From the NCBI GenBank assembly GCA_017509375.1, contig JAFWPT010000481.1, positions 1 to 6,984 of the forward strand: a DNA stretch of 6,984 nucleotides, read 5' to 3'. The position numbers and the translations under genes are program-made. Within the stretch, counting starts at the first letter, position 1, and each line of letters opens with the position of its first letter. This stretch comes from Bacteroidales bacterium (GTDB lineage Bacteria > Bacteroidota > Bacteroidia > Bacteroidales > UBA932). The notes under the pieces were generated by a model. That model worked only from the letters and a program-made list of their open reading frames with translations, did not search any database and had not been told where the DNA came from. Shown here piece by piece: positions 1 through 6,230 of the stretch.

Positions 1-660
1 CTGACGAGTTTGTATTGCTATTACAACCAGTTGACAAGTTTGGACGTGAGTAAGAACACTGCGTTGTATTATTTGGATTGCAACTACAACAAGTTGACAA
101 GCTTAGACGTAAGTCAGAACACTGCGTTGAAGAGTTTGCGTTGCTCCTCCAACCAGTTGACGAGTTTGGACGTGAGCAAGAACACTGCGTTGGCTGAATT
201 GTATTGCTCCTCCAACCAGTTGACCAGTTTAGACGTGAGTCAGAACACTGCGTTGCAGAGTTTGAGTTGCCAATACAACCAGTTGACAAGTTTGGACGTG
301 AGCCAGAACACTGCGTTGCAGAGTTTGAATTGCTACCGCAACCAGTTGACTAGCTTGGATGTAAGCCAGAACACTGCGTTGACATATTTGAATTGCTCCT
401 CCAACCAGTTGACCAGTTTGGACGTGGGCAAGAACTCTGCGTTGAAGAGTTTGCGTTGCTACTCCAACCAGTTGACCAGTTTGGACGTGAGTCAGAACAC
501 TGCTTTGACTTATTTGGATTGTGACTCCAACCAATTGACTAGTTTGGACGTGAGTAAGAACACAGCGTTGACTGGATTGTTTTGCTATGCCAACCTATTG
601 ACTAGTTTGGATGTGAGCCAGAACACAGCGTTGACAAGATTGGATTGTTCCCCGATGAAC
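1..660 (+). repeat. 63-bp in-frame tandem LRR repeats (one partial + 10 units)
   Basis: The partial unit is 1-30. Full units start at 31, 94, 157, 220, 283, 346, 409, 472, 535 and 598, each exactly 63 bp with no indels. The DNA encoding NQLTSLDVS.NTAL is almost constant. Changes cluster in the codons for repeat positions 13-14, 16 and 18-19, where residues such as Y, S, D, N, Q, R, K, T and E alternate. These are the positions expected to be exposed on the solenoid face. Position 17 is cysteine in every unit. Confidence 0.95.
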
Positions 661-828
661 GCCAGTAACGGCCAGAACCTCCTCGACTATCTGTATATAG
701 CTAAGGAGCAGTCAATTCCTAGCGTAACTACAGACCGCAACTCCGGCTGTGTCCCCTCTGAAACCATCATAATGGTCGCCCCGGAACCCGGCGGCAACGA
801 AGGCACAGTCGAGGAACCACTAAATTAA
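1..828 (+). CDS. 21-residue LRR surface protein, 3' part (start lies upstream of window)
   Basis: The frame is open from base 1 to the TAA at 826-828, giving 275 residues. It starts inside a repeat, so the true start, any signal peptide and any N-terminal domain lie outside the window; the TTG at 10 is an internal leucine codon. It holds one partial and ten full repeats of 21 residues with the pattern LxxLxCxxNQLTSLDVSxNT, which resembles the class described as IRREKO-type LRR. Such arrays form curved solenoids that bind proteins or glycans. After the last repeat comes a capping segment (SPMNASNGQNLL...) and a short acidic/proline tail ending EEPLN. The cap is nearly identical to the one in the 1348-3999 gene, but this protein stops where that one continues into an EF-hand-type loop and BspA-type LRRs. 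It is probably a lipid-anchored surface protein like its neighbours, which is inference. Leucines are mostly TTG, as in the other array. Confidence 0.92.
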   Translation: MTSLYCYYNQLTSLDVSKNTALYYLDCNYNKLTSLDVSQNTALKSLRCSSNQLTSLDVSKNTALAELYCSSNQLTSLDVSQNTALQSLSCQYNQLTSLDVSQNTALQSLNCYRNQLTSLDVSQNTALTYLNCSSNQLTSLDVGKNSALKSLRCYSNQLTSLDVSQNTALTYLDCDSNQLTSLDVSKNTALTGLFCYANLLTSLDVSQNTALTRLDCSPMNASNGQNLLDYLYIAKEQSIPSVTTDRNSGCVPSETIIMVAPEPGGNEGTVEEPLN

Positions 829-1120
829 ACATAATGAGTATCACAGTCCGGGTAATCCTTAATAATGCCGCGGAGGGTTTTCCAGACATACTCCGGAAGA
901 CCCTCTTTGGCAGATGGCGGGCAGCACGGGCCTGTTGGTCCGTCAGGGCCTATGGCTTAGCCGGTCGGCGTCGCCAGTGGGCCCTCACATACACTCTTCC
1001 TTGCTTTGGAGGCCTTTGTTTGGACCCTTTTGCCAGGATAAGTGCTGTGGGTTGCTCTTCGCTAAGCTCTATGCGAACGCGACCCGATTTGGCATCAATT
1101 GTTAATGTTATTTGCTTCAT
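825..1120 (-). pseudogene. small unknown protein gene, apparently frameshifted
   Basis: I recognise no family. On the minus strand, ATG at 1120 opens a frame starting MKQITLTIDAKSGRVRIEL, with a strand-like alternation of residues and ...GRVYVRAHWRR before a TAG at 950-952. From about 956 the reading continues naturally one frame away as AIGPDGPTGPCCPP, then EGLPEYVWKTLRGIIKDYPD, and ends with TAA at 825-827. The 296-bp span is one base short of 99 codons, consistent with a single-base deletion near 950-960 in a protein of about 98 residues. The stop overlaps the stop of the convergent gene ending at 828. An A-rich stretch (CTTAAAAAACAATGCT) precedes the ATG, as is common in Bacteroidota. I prefer this to the + strand frame 834-1292, whose product is odd (many W, C and R). 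The frameshift could be real decay, a sequencing error or, less likely, programmed; I see no slippery heptamer. Confidence 0.45.
873..905 (+). terminator. possible stem-loop terminator after the first LRR gene
   Basis: GAGGGTTTTCC at 873-883 can pair with GGAAGACCCTC at 895-905: 11 pairs, one of them G-U, with an 11-nt loop. CTTT follows directly. It sits 45 bp past the stop codon at 828, a reasonable place for a terminator. The U-tract is short, and the same bases lie in a possible minus-strand coding region, so it may be coincidental. Confidence 0.3.
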
Positions 1121-1174
1121 AGCATTGTTTTTTAAGATTCGGGGCCACTGGGCGGGTTCGAAAGTGTTAGCGCA

Positions 1175-1193
1175 TCTGTATAAAAAATACAGA
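1175..1193 (-). promoter_or_regulatory. alternative hairpin overlapping the terminator 3' arm
   Basis: TCTGTAT and ATACAGA form a 7-bp stem around a five-base T loop in the minus-strand RNA. It uses the CTGTA that also forms the descending arm of the terminator at 1223-1188, so the two structures exclude each other. This is the geometry of a terminator/antiterminator pair, but the stem is A/U-rich and weak beside the terminator, so a role is unproven. Confidence 0.3.
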
Positions 1194-1223
1194 GTACCGC
1201 TTCTCCCGAAGAAATACTCTGTA
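1182..1223 (-). terminator. strong Rho-independent terminator or attenuator hairpin (minus strand)
   Basis: On the minus strand, TACAGAGTA (1223-1215) and TACTCTGTA (1196-1188) are perfect 9-bp inverted arms. Inside them, CTTC (1211-1208) pairs with GAAG (1203-1200) around a GGGA loop, a GNRA-type tetraloop. The internal loop TTT/CGG can add two G-U pairs, giving about 15 pairs with one mismatch. Six U residues (A-run at 1182-1187 on the + strand) follow the stem immediately. That is the textbook intrinsic terminator arrangement, and it works only in the minus-strand sense. It lies between a minus-strand promoter-like site and the possible small gene starting at 1120, so it ends a short RNA or attenuates that gene. 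Confidence 0.55.
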
Positions 1224-1279
1224 ATGGTGTTCGATGCCAAATCTGAGGCGCTTATCTCTCAATGCATCGCAAATAACAT
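1182..1279 (-). ncRNA. candidate small RNA or leader RNA of about 95-98 nt
   Basis: This is the interval between the predicted start below the minus-strand promoter and the U6 tract of the intrinsic terminator. It matches no RNA family I recognise. It begins with two copies of TTTGCGAT-like sequence around the start site. It carries GATTTGGCATC (1243-1233), whose exact complement lies in the downstream small frame at 1096-1086, then ends in the terminator hairpin. It contains a six-codon frame (ATG TTA TTT GCG ATG CAT TGA), too short to interpret. It could be an independent sRNA or a terminated leader of the small gene. Confidence 0.38.
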
Positions 1280-1283
1280 ATCG

Positions 1284-1314
1284 CAAAGGTAATGCATTTT
1301 CTCAAAATATCAAT
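1284..1314 (-). promoter_or_regulatory. Bacteroidales-type promoter reading leftward
   Basis: On the minus strand, TACCTTTG (1291-1284) matches the TAnnTTTG -7 consensus. ATTG (1314-1311) sits 19 bp upstream in the -33 position. The predicted transcript start is about 1277-1279. No large minus-strand gene follows; the first structures reached are the terminator at 1223-1182 and then the small frame at 1120. It lies in the gap upstream of the + strand gene at 1348 and points away from it. Confidence 0.45.
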
Positions 1315-1325
1315 TCTTAGGTCTG

Positions 1326-1347
1326 TACTATTTGTAATTATTATAAT
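1326..1347 (+). promoter_or_regulatory. weak promoter-like sequence before the 883-residue lipoprotein gene
   Basis: TACTATTTG at 1326-1334 resembles the TAnnTTTG -7 element but has one extra spacer base, and no TTTG or TTG is placed well upstream. The leader before the ATG at 1348 would be very short. The segment to the start codon is A/T-rich (TAATTATTATAAT) without a Shine-Dalgarno site, as is common in this phylum. The true promoter could instead lie further upstream. Confidence 0.2.
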
Positions 1348-3999
1348 ATGAATATTTCCAAAATTCTGTCTGTATTGACGATAATGTCCTTAGCCGCATC
1401 TTGTACAATTGCTGAGCCAGATGGGGCAGAACTCAGCCTTGCTGCATTGCAGCAGGAACTGACCCTTACCGCCACCTTCGGCGAGCCGGAGACGCGCACG
1501 GAACGTGCGTCCGACGGCTCGGTGCTGTGGAGCCCCGGCGACGAGATAAGCCTGTTCTACGGCAGCGGCAGCGCCGGCGGAAGCCGCTTCACAGCCCAGA
1601 ACACGGAGACTGCGAAGACGGTGAACTTCACCGGAACGATAGGCGTCATCACGGGCGGCAACAACATAGCCGTGGAAGATACATATTTCTGGGCCGTGTA
1701 TCCTTACGATGCGTCGGCCTCCTGCGACGGCTCGTCTATCACGACCACGCTTCCGTCGGTACAGACAGCTACTGCCGGCACATTTGCAGACGACCTCTTC
1801 CCATCGATGGGACGCTCCCAGGGGCTTAACATGTCTTTCTACAACATCTGCGGCGGCATCAAGTTCACGGTGTCGGAAGAAGGTATAAAGAGCGTTACGC
1901 TGAAGTCGAACTCGGGCGAGCCCATAGCCGGCACGATAAGCGCGGCGTTCGACAACGGTGTCCCGGTGGTGACGGGAGTGGCCGGCGGCAGCGACAGCAT
2001 CACGCTGCAGGCTCCGGCAGGAGGGACCTTCGAGACGGGACAGGCATACTACTTCGTGATGGTGCCGACGGTGTTCGAGACGGGCTTCACCCTGACGTTC
2101 AGCAAGGGGTACGCGCGTGCCGAGCGCACGATCACCTCGCGCGCCACCATCAAGCGCTCGGTATTCGGCACCATGAACACCCCGGATGCGGGTCTGGAGT
2201 GGGAGACGCTGTATGTCCCCATCCCGGATGCGAACTTCAAGGCGTATATGATTCAGAACTTCGACACGAACGGCAACGGGGAGCTGGATTTCGACGAAGC
2301 GGAGGCTGTTACGAGGATCAGTGTCAATACCGACAATATCGAGTCTCTAGAAGGCATAAAGTACTGCAGAAATCTTGAGTACCTGGGTTGCAGCGGGACT
2401 AAGGCAAATTGGAGTAGTACCGAGCAAAGGTATATTGGTACCGGTCAACTTTCAAAACTTGACGTATGCCAGAACACCGCGTTGACTTCTTTGTATTGCT
2501 ACTCCAACCAGTTGACCAGTTTGGATGTGAGCCAGAACACAGCGTTGCAGACTTTGCATTGCAATTATAATCAGTTGACGAGTTTGGACTTGAGTAAGAA
2601 CACAGCGTTGCAGAGTTTGTATTGCTACTTCAACCAGTTGACAAGTTTGGACGTGAGCAAGAACACTGCGTTGGCTGAATTGTATTGTTACTCCAACCAG
2701 TTGACTAGTCTGGACGTGAGCAAGAACACAGCGTTGACTTCTTTGTATTGTGACCGCAACCAGTTGACTAGTCTGGACGTGAGCAAAAACACAGCGTTAG
2801 CTTATTTGGATTGCTACTCCAACCAGTTGACTAGTCTGGACGTGAGTAAAAACACAGCGTTAGCTTATTTGTATTGCTACTCCAACCAGTTGACAAGTAT
2901 GGACGTAAGTCAGAACACCGCGTTGGTAGTTTTGTATTGCTACTCCAACCAGTTGACAAGTTTGGACGTGAGTCAGAACACTGCGTTGCAGTCTTTGGAA
3001 TGCTCCTCCAACCAGTTGACAAGTTTGGACGTGAGTCAGAACACTGAGCTGAAGTATTTATATTGCTCCTCCAACCAGTTGACAAGTTTGGAAGTAAGCA
3101 ATAATACTGCGTTGACTTATTTGGATTGCTCCCCGATGAACGCCAGTAACGGCCAGAACCTGCTCGGCTATCTGTATATCGCTCAAGGGCAGTCAATTCC
3201 GAACGTAACTACAGACCGCAACTCCAGCTACGTCCCCTCTGAAACCATCATAATGGTCGCCCCGGAACCCGGCGTAGATGAAAACATAATTTTTACCGAT
3301 GCGGAAGTCAAACGCTTATGCGTCGCAGCTTGGGACACCAATAAGGACGGAGAGCTTTCCATCGGGGAAGCCCAGGCAGTGACATCCATAGGAACGGTAT
3401 TCAAGGGTAATACACAGATTCAATCTTTCGACGAGCTGAAGTATTTCACTCGCCTTATGGGCTTGGATGCAGAGGCTTTCAGCTCTTGTACGTCTTTATC
3501 TTCCATAACTCTTCCTGAGAGCATTACGTCAATAGGCCCTCGGGCATTTGCCCGTTGTACGCAGCTGTCGTCGTTCTCAGGCAAATTCGCATCGGACGAC
3601 GGTCATCTTCTTATAGTGGACAAAACTGTGGTTGCTTCCGCCCCGGCGGCGCTTAGCGGATCATACAGCATTCCCTCAACAGTGAGTACCGTAGGAGAAT
3701 ATGCATACTATGGCTGCAGCGGCCTCCGGTCGATAGAGATTCCGGAAAAGGTAACCGCTATCGGTCAGTATGCCTTCAGTTATTGTACCGGCCTTAGCTC
3801 CATAGAAATGTCCGGAACTACTCCGCCAAGCGGAGGCTCATACATGTTCGGTAATACGAACAACTGTCCGATATATGTTCCATCGGTATCCGTGAATGCC
3901 TATAAAGCCACTGCTGGTTGGAGTGCTTACGCCGATAGAATCTTTGGAATAGATGTAAGTGGAACCGTTGTTGGCCCTGAGCCGCAAAACCCTGATTAA
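1348..3999 (+). CDS. surface lipoprotein: fimbrillin-like domain, 21-residue LRRs and BspA-type LRRs
   Basis: 883 residues, complete. Residues 1-18 are a lipoprotein signal peptide with lipobox AASC and acylated Cys19. Residues about 35-290 look like a fimbrillin-like domain: the VLWSPGDEISLFY stretch near 61-71 and YPY at 118-120 are typical of Bacteroidales fimbrillin-family lipoproteins. IPDANFKAYM leads to an EF-hand-type loop, D306 to E317 (DTNGNGELDFDE). Eleven 21-residue LRRs cover 368-598, followed by the cap SPMNASNGQNLL shared with the upstream gene. A second EF-hand-type loop, D663-E674 (DTNKDGELSIGE), precedes BspA-type LRRs (SITLPESITSIGPRAF and similar). The C-terminal cap is YADRIFGIDVSG. 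It is probably displayed on the outer membrane or at a fimbrial tip and binds a protein or glycan, which is inference. The ATG at 1348 is the only start giving the signal peptide. It is likely cotranscribed with the gene at 4027. Base composition changes sharply between a GC-rich N-terminal part and the TTG-rich array, suggesting domain assembly. Confidence 0.94.
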   Translation: MNISKILSVLTIMSLAASCTIAEPDGAELSLAALQQELTLTATFGEPETRTERASDGSVLWSPGDEISLFYGSGSAGGSRFTAQNTETAKTVNFTGTIGVITGGNNIAVEDTYFWAVYPYDASASCDGSSITTTLPSVQTATAGTFADDLFPSMGRSQGLNMSFYNICGGIKFTVSEEGIKSVTLKSNSGEPIAGTISAAFDNGVPVVTGVAGGSDSITLQAPAGGTFETGQAYYFVMVPTVFETGFTLTFSKGYARAERTITSRATIKRSVFGTMNTPDAGLEWETLYVPIPDANFKAYMIQNFDTNGNGELDFDEAEAVTRISVNTDNIESLEGIKYCRNLEYLGCSGTKANWSSTEQRYIGTGQLSKLDVCQNTALTSLYCYSNQLTSLDVSQNTALQTLHCNYNQLTSLDLSKNTALQSLYCYFNQLTSLDVSKNTALAELYCYSNQLTSLDVSKNTALTSLYCDRNQLTSLDVSKNTALAYLDCYSNQLTSLDVSKNTALAYLYCYSNQLTSMDVSQNTALVVLYCYSNQLTSLDVSQNTALQSLECSSNQLTSLDVSQNTELKYLYCSSNQLTSLEVSNNTALTYLDCSPMNASNGQNLLGYLYIAQGQSIPNVTTDRNSSYVPSETIIMVAPEPGVDENIIFTDAEVKRLCVAAWDTNKDGELSIGEAQAVTSIGTVFKGNTQIQSFDELKYFTRLMGLDAEAFSSCTSLSSITLPESITSIGPRAFARCTQLSSFSGKFASDDGHLLIVDKTVVASAPAALSGSYSIPSTVSTVGEYAYYGCSGLRSIEIPEKVTAIGQYAFSYCTGLSSIEMSGTTPPSGGSYMFGNTNNCPIYVPSVSVNAYKATAGWSAYADRIFGIDVSGTVVGPEPQNPD
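2449..3141 (+). repeat. 63-bp in-frame tandem LRR repeats (11 units)
   Basis: Eleven units of exactly 63 bp start at 2449 and every 63 bp after that. The first (LSKLDVCQ...) and last (LTSLEVSNN...) are the most divergent, as expected of array edges. Units 6 (2764-2826) and 7 (2827-2889) differ at only 2 of 63 bases, a sign of recent tandem duplication. Unit 4 (2638-2700) differs from the unit at 157-219 of the upstream gene at only 3 of 63 bases. Variation is confined mainly to repeat positions 13-14, 16 and 18-19. Confidence 0.95.
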
Positions 4000-4026
4000 T
4001 TATTAGATACGTACACATATTTTTTT

Positions 4027-6216
4027 ATGAAAAGAGTAGTAACACTAATTTCCACAGCGTTATTATTTAGCACGCTGGTTTCATGTGTCTCGGACATTAC
4101 AGTTGGAGACCAGAGTATTGACGGAGAGATCCAGACTTTACGTGTAATTGGCCCAGCGCCTATTCAGTTTGAAGCTATAACAGGAGTGCAGACCAAGGGG
4201 ACATCCGTTCAGGACGGGAGCGCCCTGGTGTTCAACTGGGCGATAAATGACACTTTGGGAATATTCCCGAACACCGGTAACCAAGTAGAGTTCCCAATTA
4301 CGGCATCACAGGGTTCCACGAGCGCATCTTTTGACGGTGGCGGCTGGGCATTGAGGAACAATGCTTCTTATGCCGCTTATTATCCGTTTAGTGTGTGGAA
4401 CTACCATAGGGATAACGAAACCATACTTCTGGACTATTCCGGTCAGGTACAGGACGGCAACGGCAGTTTTGCCCACTTGTCAGCATATGATTATCTGGCG
4501 TCTAACAAGACCGCTCCGCAGAATAGTTCAGTGACATTCCAAATGGATCGTCTGGGGTCTATACTGTATATTAATATAGTTGTACCAGAGCCTGAGACAA
4601 TAACAGCACTCAAAGTGTCCTGTGATGAAGCCATTTTTGTTGAGAAGGCAGAACTGGACATTTCCGGGGACACACCTGAGGTTACTCCGATATCGATGAC
4701 AGAGGCGTTGACGCTGTCGTTCATAAACACTACAACGACGACGAACAACGAGACCGTCCGTGCCTATATGGCCGTACAACCGGTGGATTTCAGCGAAAAG
4801 ACAGTGTATGCTACGCTATATACGGAGTGTGGCAGTTACACGGCTCCTGTGACATCCCGGGTGGTAAACAAGGGGCGCGCAGCATTCCTGCGATTCTCGG
4901 ATGATTTCACGCCAGTGAATATTGAATTCGCCGATGCAGAAGTCAAACGCATTTGCGTCGCAAACTGGGACACCAACGGCGACGGGGAATTAAGTTACAA
5001 GGAAGCTTCGGCAGTGACGGATTTGGGAAATGCTTTCAGGGCCTCTTATGAGTCTCCAAACGCTCTTATTACATCATTTGATGAGTTACAGTTTTTCACT
5101 GGATTGACTGAAATTTGTGATTCTGCTTTTTTCTACTGCACCAAACTGAAGAGCGTCGTTCTTCCGCGCGGAATAACAAAGATTGGTTGGCATGCATTTG
5201 ACAGATGTAGATTTACTCAAATTGATTTCCCGGAGAGTCTTAAGGTAATAGACTCAGAAGCCTTCTCGTCTTTGGAAACTTGTCATATCTCTGTTAATGT
5301 CCAATATGTGTCTCCAAACTCCGGACTTTATCGTTGCCCCCTTACAGCCATATCGGTGGATGAGGCCAACCAATTCTATTGTTCAAGAGATGGTGTGCTT
5401 TTTAATAAGTCAATGACAGAATTGGTCTGCTATCCTCCAATGAAAGAAGGTACAACGTATTCAATACCTTTCGGAGTAACAACTATTGGCTCCTGTGCTT
5501 TTTATTCAACAAAATTAGTTCATGTAGAATTCCCCGAATCGTTACTAACTATTAAGTCGAATGCATTCAGATATGCGAGGAGGCTTGTCGAGATTAACTT
5601 GCCGACAAGCTTAATAGAACTGCAAGGCGGAGCATTTGAGTACTGTGATTGTTTAACAAGTATCACTATCCCTGAAAAGTTAGAGCCAACTACTAGTGCT
5701 TTATGCAATGGGGGGAATCTTCAAGAGTTTATAGTTGATCCTTCTAATGAACATTACAAAGCAATAGACGGAGTATTGTTTGATATTACTGGGACAAAAT
5801 TAATAAACTATCCTACAGGAAGAGATGGCGAATACATTATTCCGCAAGGTGTTACTATCATCGGATGTTCTGCCTTTGCTAATGCTCGCCATTTAAATGG
5901 AATAACGATACCGGAAGGAGTAACTCGAATTGATGGTTATGCATTCTTCGGAAGTAGTAGTCTGGAATCAATAGTGTTCCCGTCCTCCTTAAGTTCGGTT
6001 GGACCAAACTGGATATCTTCAACAAATAGCGTGACTTTTTTGTCAGCTACGCCTCTCTCTAGTGGTTATTCGTATATCCCCGGTGGTTGTACCATTTATG
6101 TCCCGAATGAGGCTGTTGAAGCATATAAATCAGCATGGAGCGCGTATGCCGACAGAATCTTCGGAATAGATGTGAACGGTACAGCTGTTGGCCCTGGGAC
6201 TGAGTATCCGGGCTAA
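4027..6216 (+). CDS. surface lipoprotein: fimbrillin-like domain and BspA-type LRRs
   Basis: 729 residues, complete. The signal peptide ends in a good lipobox, LVSC, with acylated Cys20. Residues about 35-295 form a fimbrillin-like domain: the NWAINDTLGIFP segment at 70-81 and YYPF at 118-121 align in position with the upstream lipoprotein. An EF-hand-type loop runs from D315 to E326 (DTNGDGELSYKE), preceded by FADAEVKRICVANW, as before the second loop of the upstream gene. BspA-type LRRs follow to about 690, with about eight AF landmarks (e.g. GWHAF, GSCAF, GGAF, GYAF) and two DGVLF...L..YP insert modules. The cap YADRIFGIDVNG matches the upstream protein. No 21-residue LRR array is present. 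BspA-family repeats act in adhesion to host proteins and other bacteria in known members; the target here is unknown. The 27-bp gap to the upstream stop suggests an operon. The sequence becomes visibly more AT-rich after about 5040, at the start of the LRR part. Confidence 0.94.
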   Translation: MKRVVTLISTALLFSTLVSCVSDITVGDQSIDGEIQTLRVIGPAPIQFEAITGVQTKGTSVQDGSALVFNWAINDTLGIFPNTGNQVEFPITASQGSTSASFDGGGWALRNNASYAAYYPFSVWNYHRDNETILLDYSGQVQDGNGSFAHLSAYDYLASNKTAPQNSSVTFQMDRLGSILYINIVVPEPETITALKVSCDEAIFVEKAELDISGDTPEVTPISMTEALTLSFINTTTTTNNETVRAYMAVQPVDFSEKTVYATLYTECGSYTAPVTSRVVNKGRAAFLRFSDDFTPVNIEFADAEVKRICVANWDTNGDGELSYKEASAVTDLGNAFRASYESPNALITSFDELQFFTGLTEICDSAFFYCTKLKSVVLPRGITKIGWHAFDRCRFTQIDFPESLKVIDSEAFSSLETCHISVNVQYVSPNSGLYRCPLTAISVDEANQFYCSRDGVLFNKSMTELVCYPPMKEGTTYSIPFGVTTIGSCAFYSTKLVHVEFPESLLTIKSNAFRYARRLVEINLPTSLIELQGGAFEYCDCLTSITIPEKLEPTTSALCNGGNLQEFIVDPSNEHYKAIDGVLFDITGTKLINYPTGRDGEYIIPQGVTIIGCSAFANARHLNGITIPEGVTRIDGYAFFGSSSLESIVFPSSLSSVGPNWISSTNSVTFLSATPLSSGYSYIPGGCTIYVPNEAVEAYKSAWSAYADRIFGIDVNGTAVGPGTEYPG

Positions 6217-6230
6217 TAATTAAACGGATA

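Noticed and set aside
229..534. Long minus-strand frame over the first LRR array
   Set aside because: It is the antisense shadow of a 63-bp in-frame repeat, which keeps any stop-free antisense frame open unit after unit; it is itself a meaningless repeat.
472..534. Diversity-generating retroelement target
   Set aside because: The substituted codons partly fit adenine mutagenesis, but no reverse transcriptase, template repeat or accessory gene is present, and ordinary repeat divergence explains the pattern.
1..660. Regular 63-bp repeats as a CRISPR array
   Set aside because: The repeats are contiguous, in frame and code for a canonical LRR; there are no unrelated spacers and no cas genes.
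1086..1243. Invertible promoter of the kind that switches Bacteroides surface genes
   Set aside because: The 11-bp repeats are shorter than typical, the enclosed segment has no good promoter and no recombinase gene is in the window. It is kept only as an alternative to RNA pairing.
834..1292. 152-residue + strand frame between genes 1 and 2
   Set aside because: Its product is rich in W, C and R with no recognisable signal. The codon-aligned minus strand over 828-956 reads more like protein, and a minus-strand promoter, terminator and small frame occupy the same interval.
2831..3196. Long minus-strand frame over the second LRR array
   Set aside because: Same repeat-shadow effect as in the first array.
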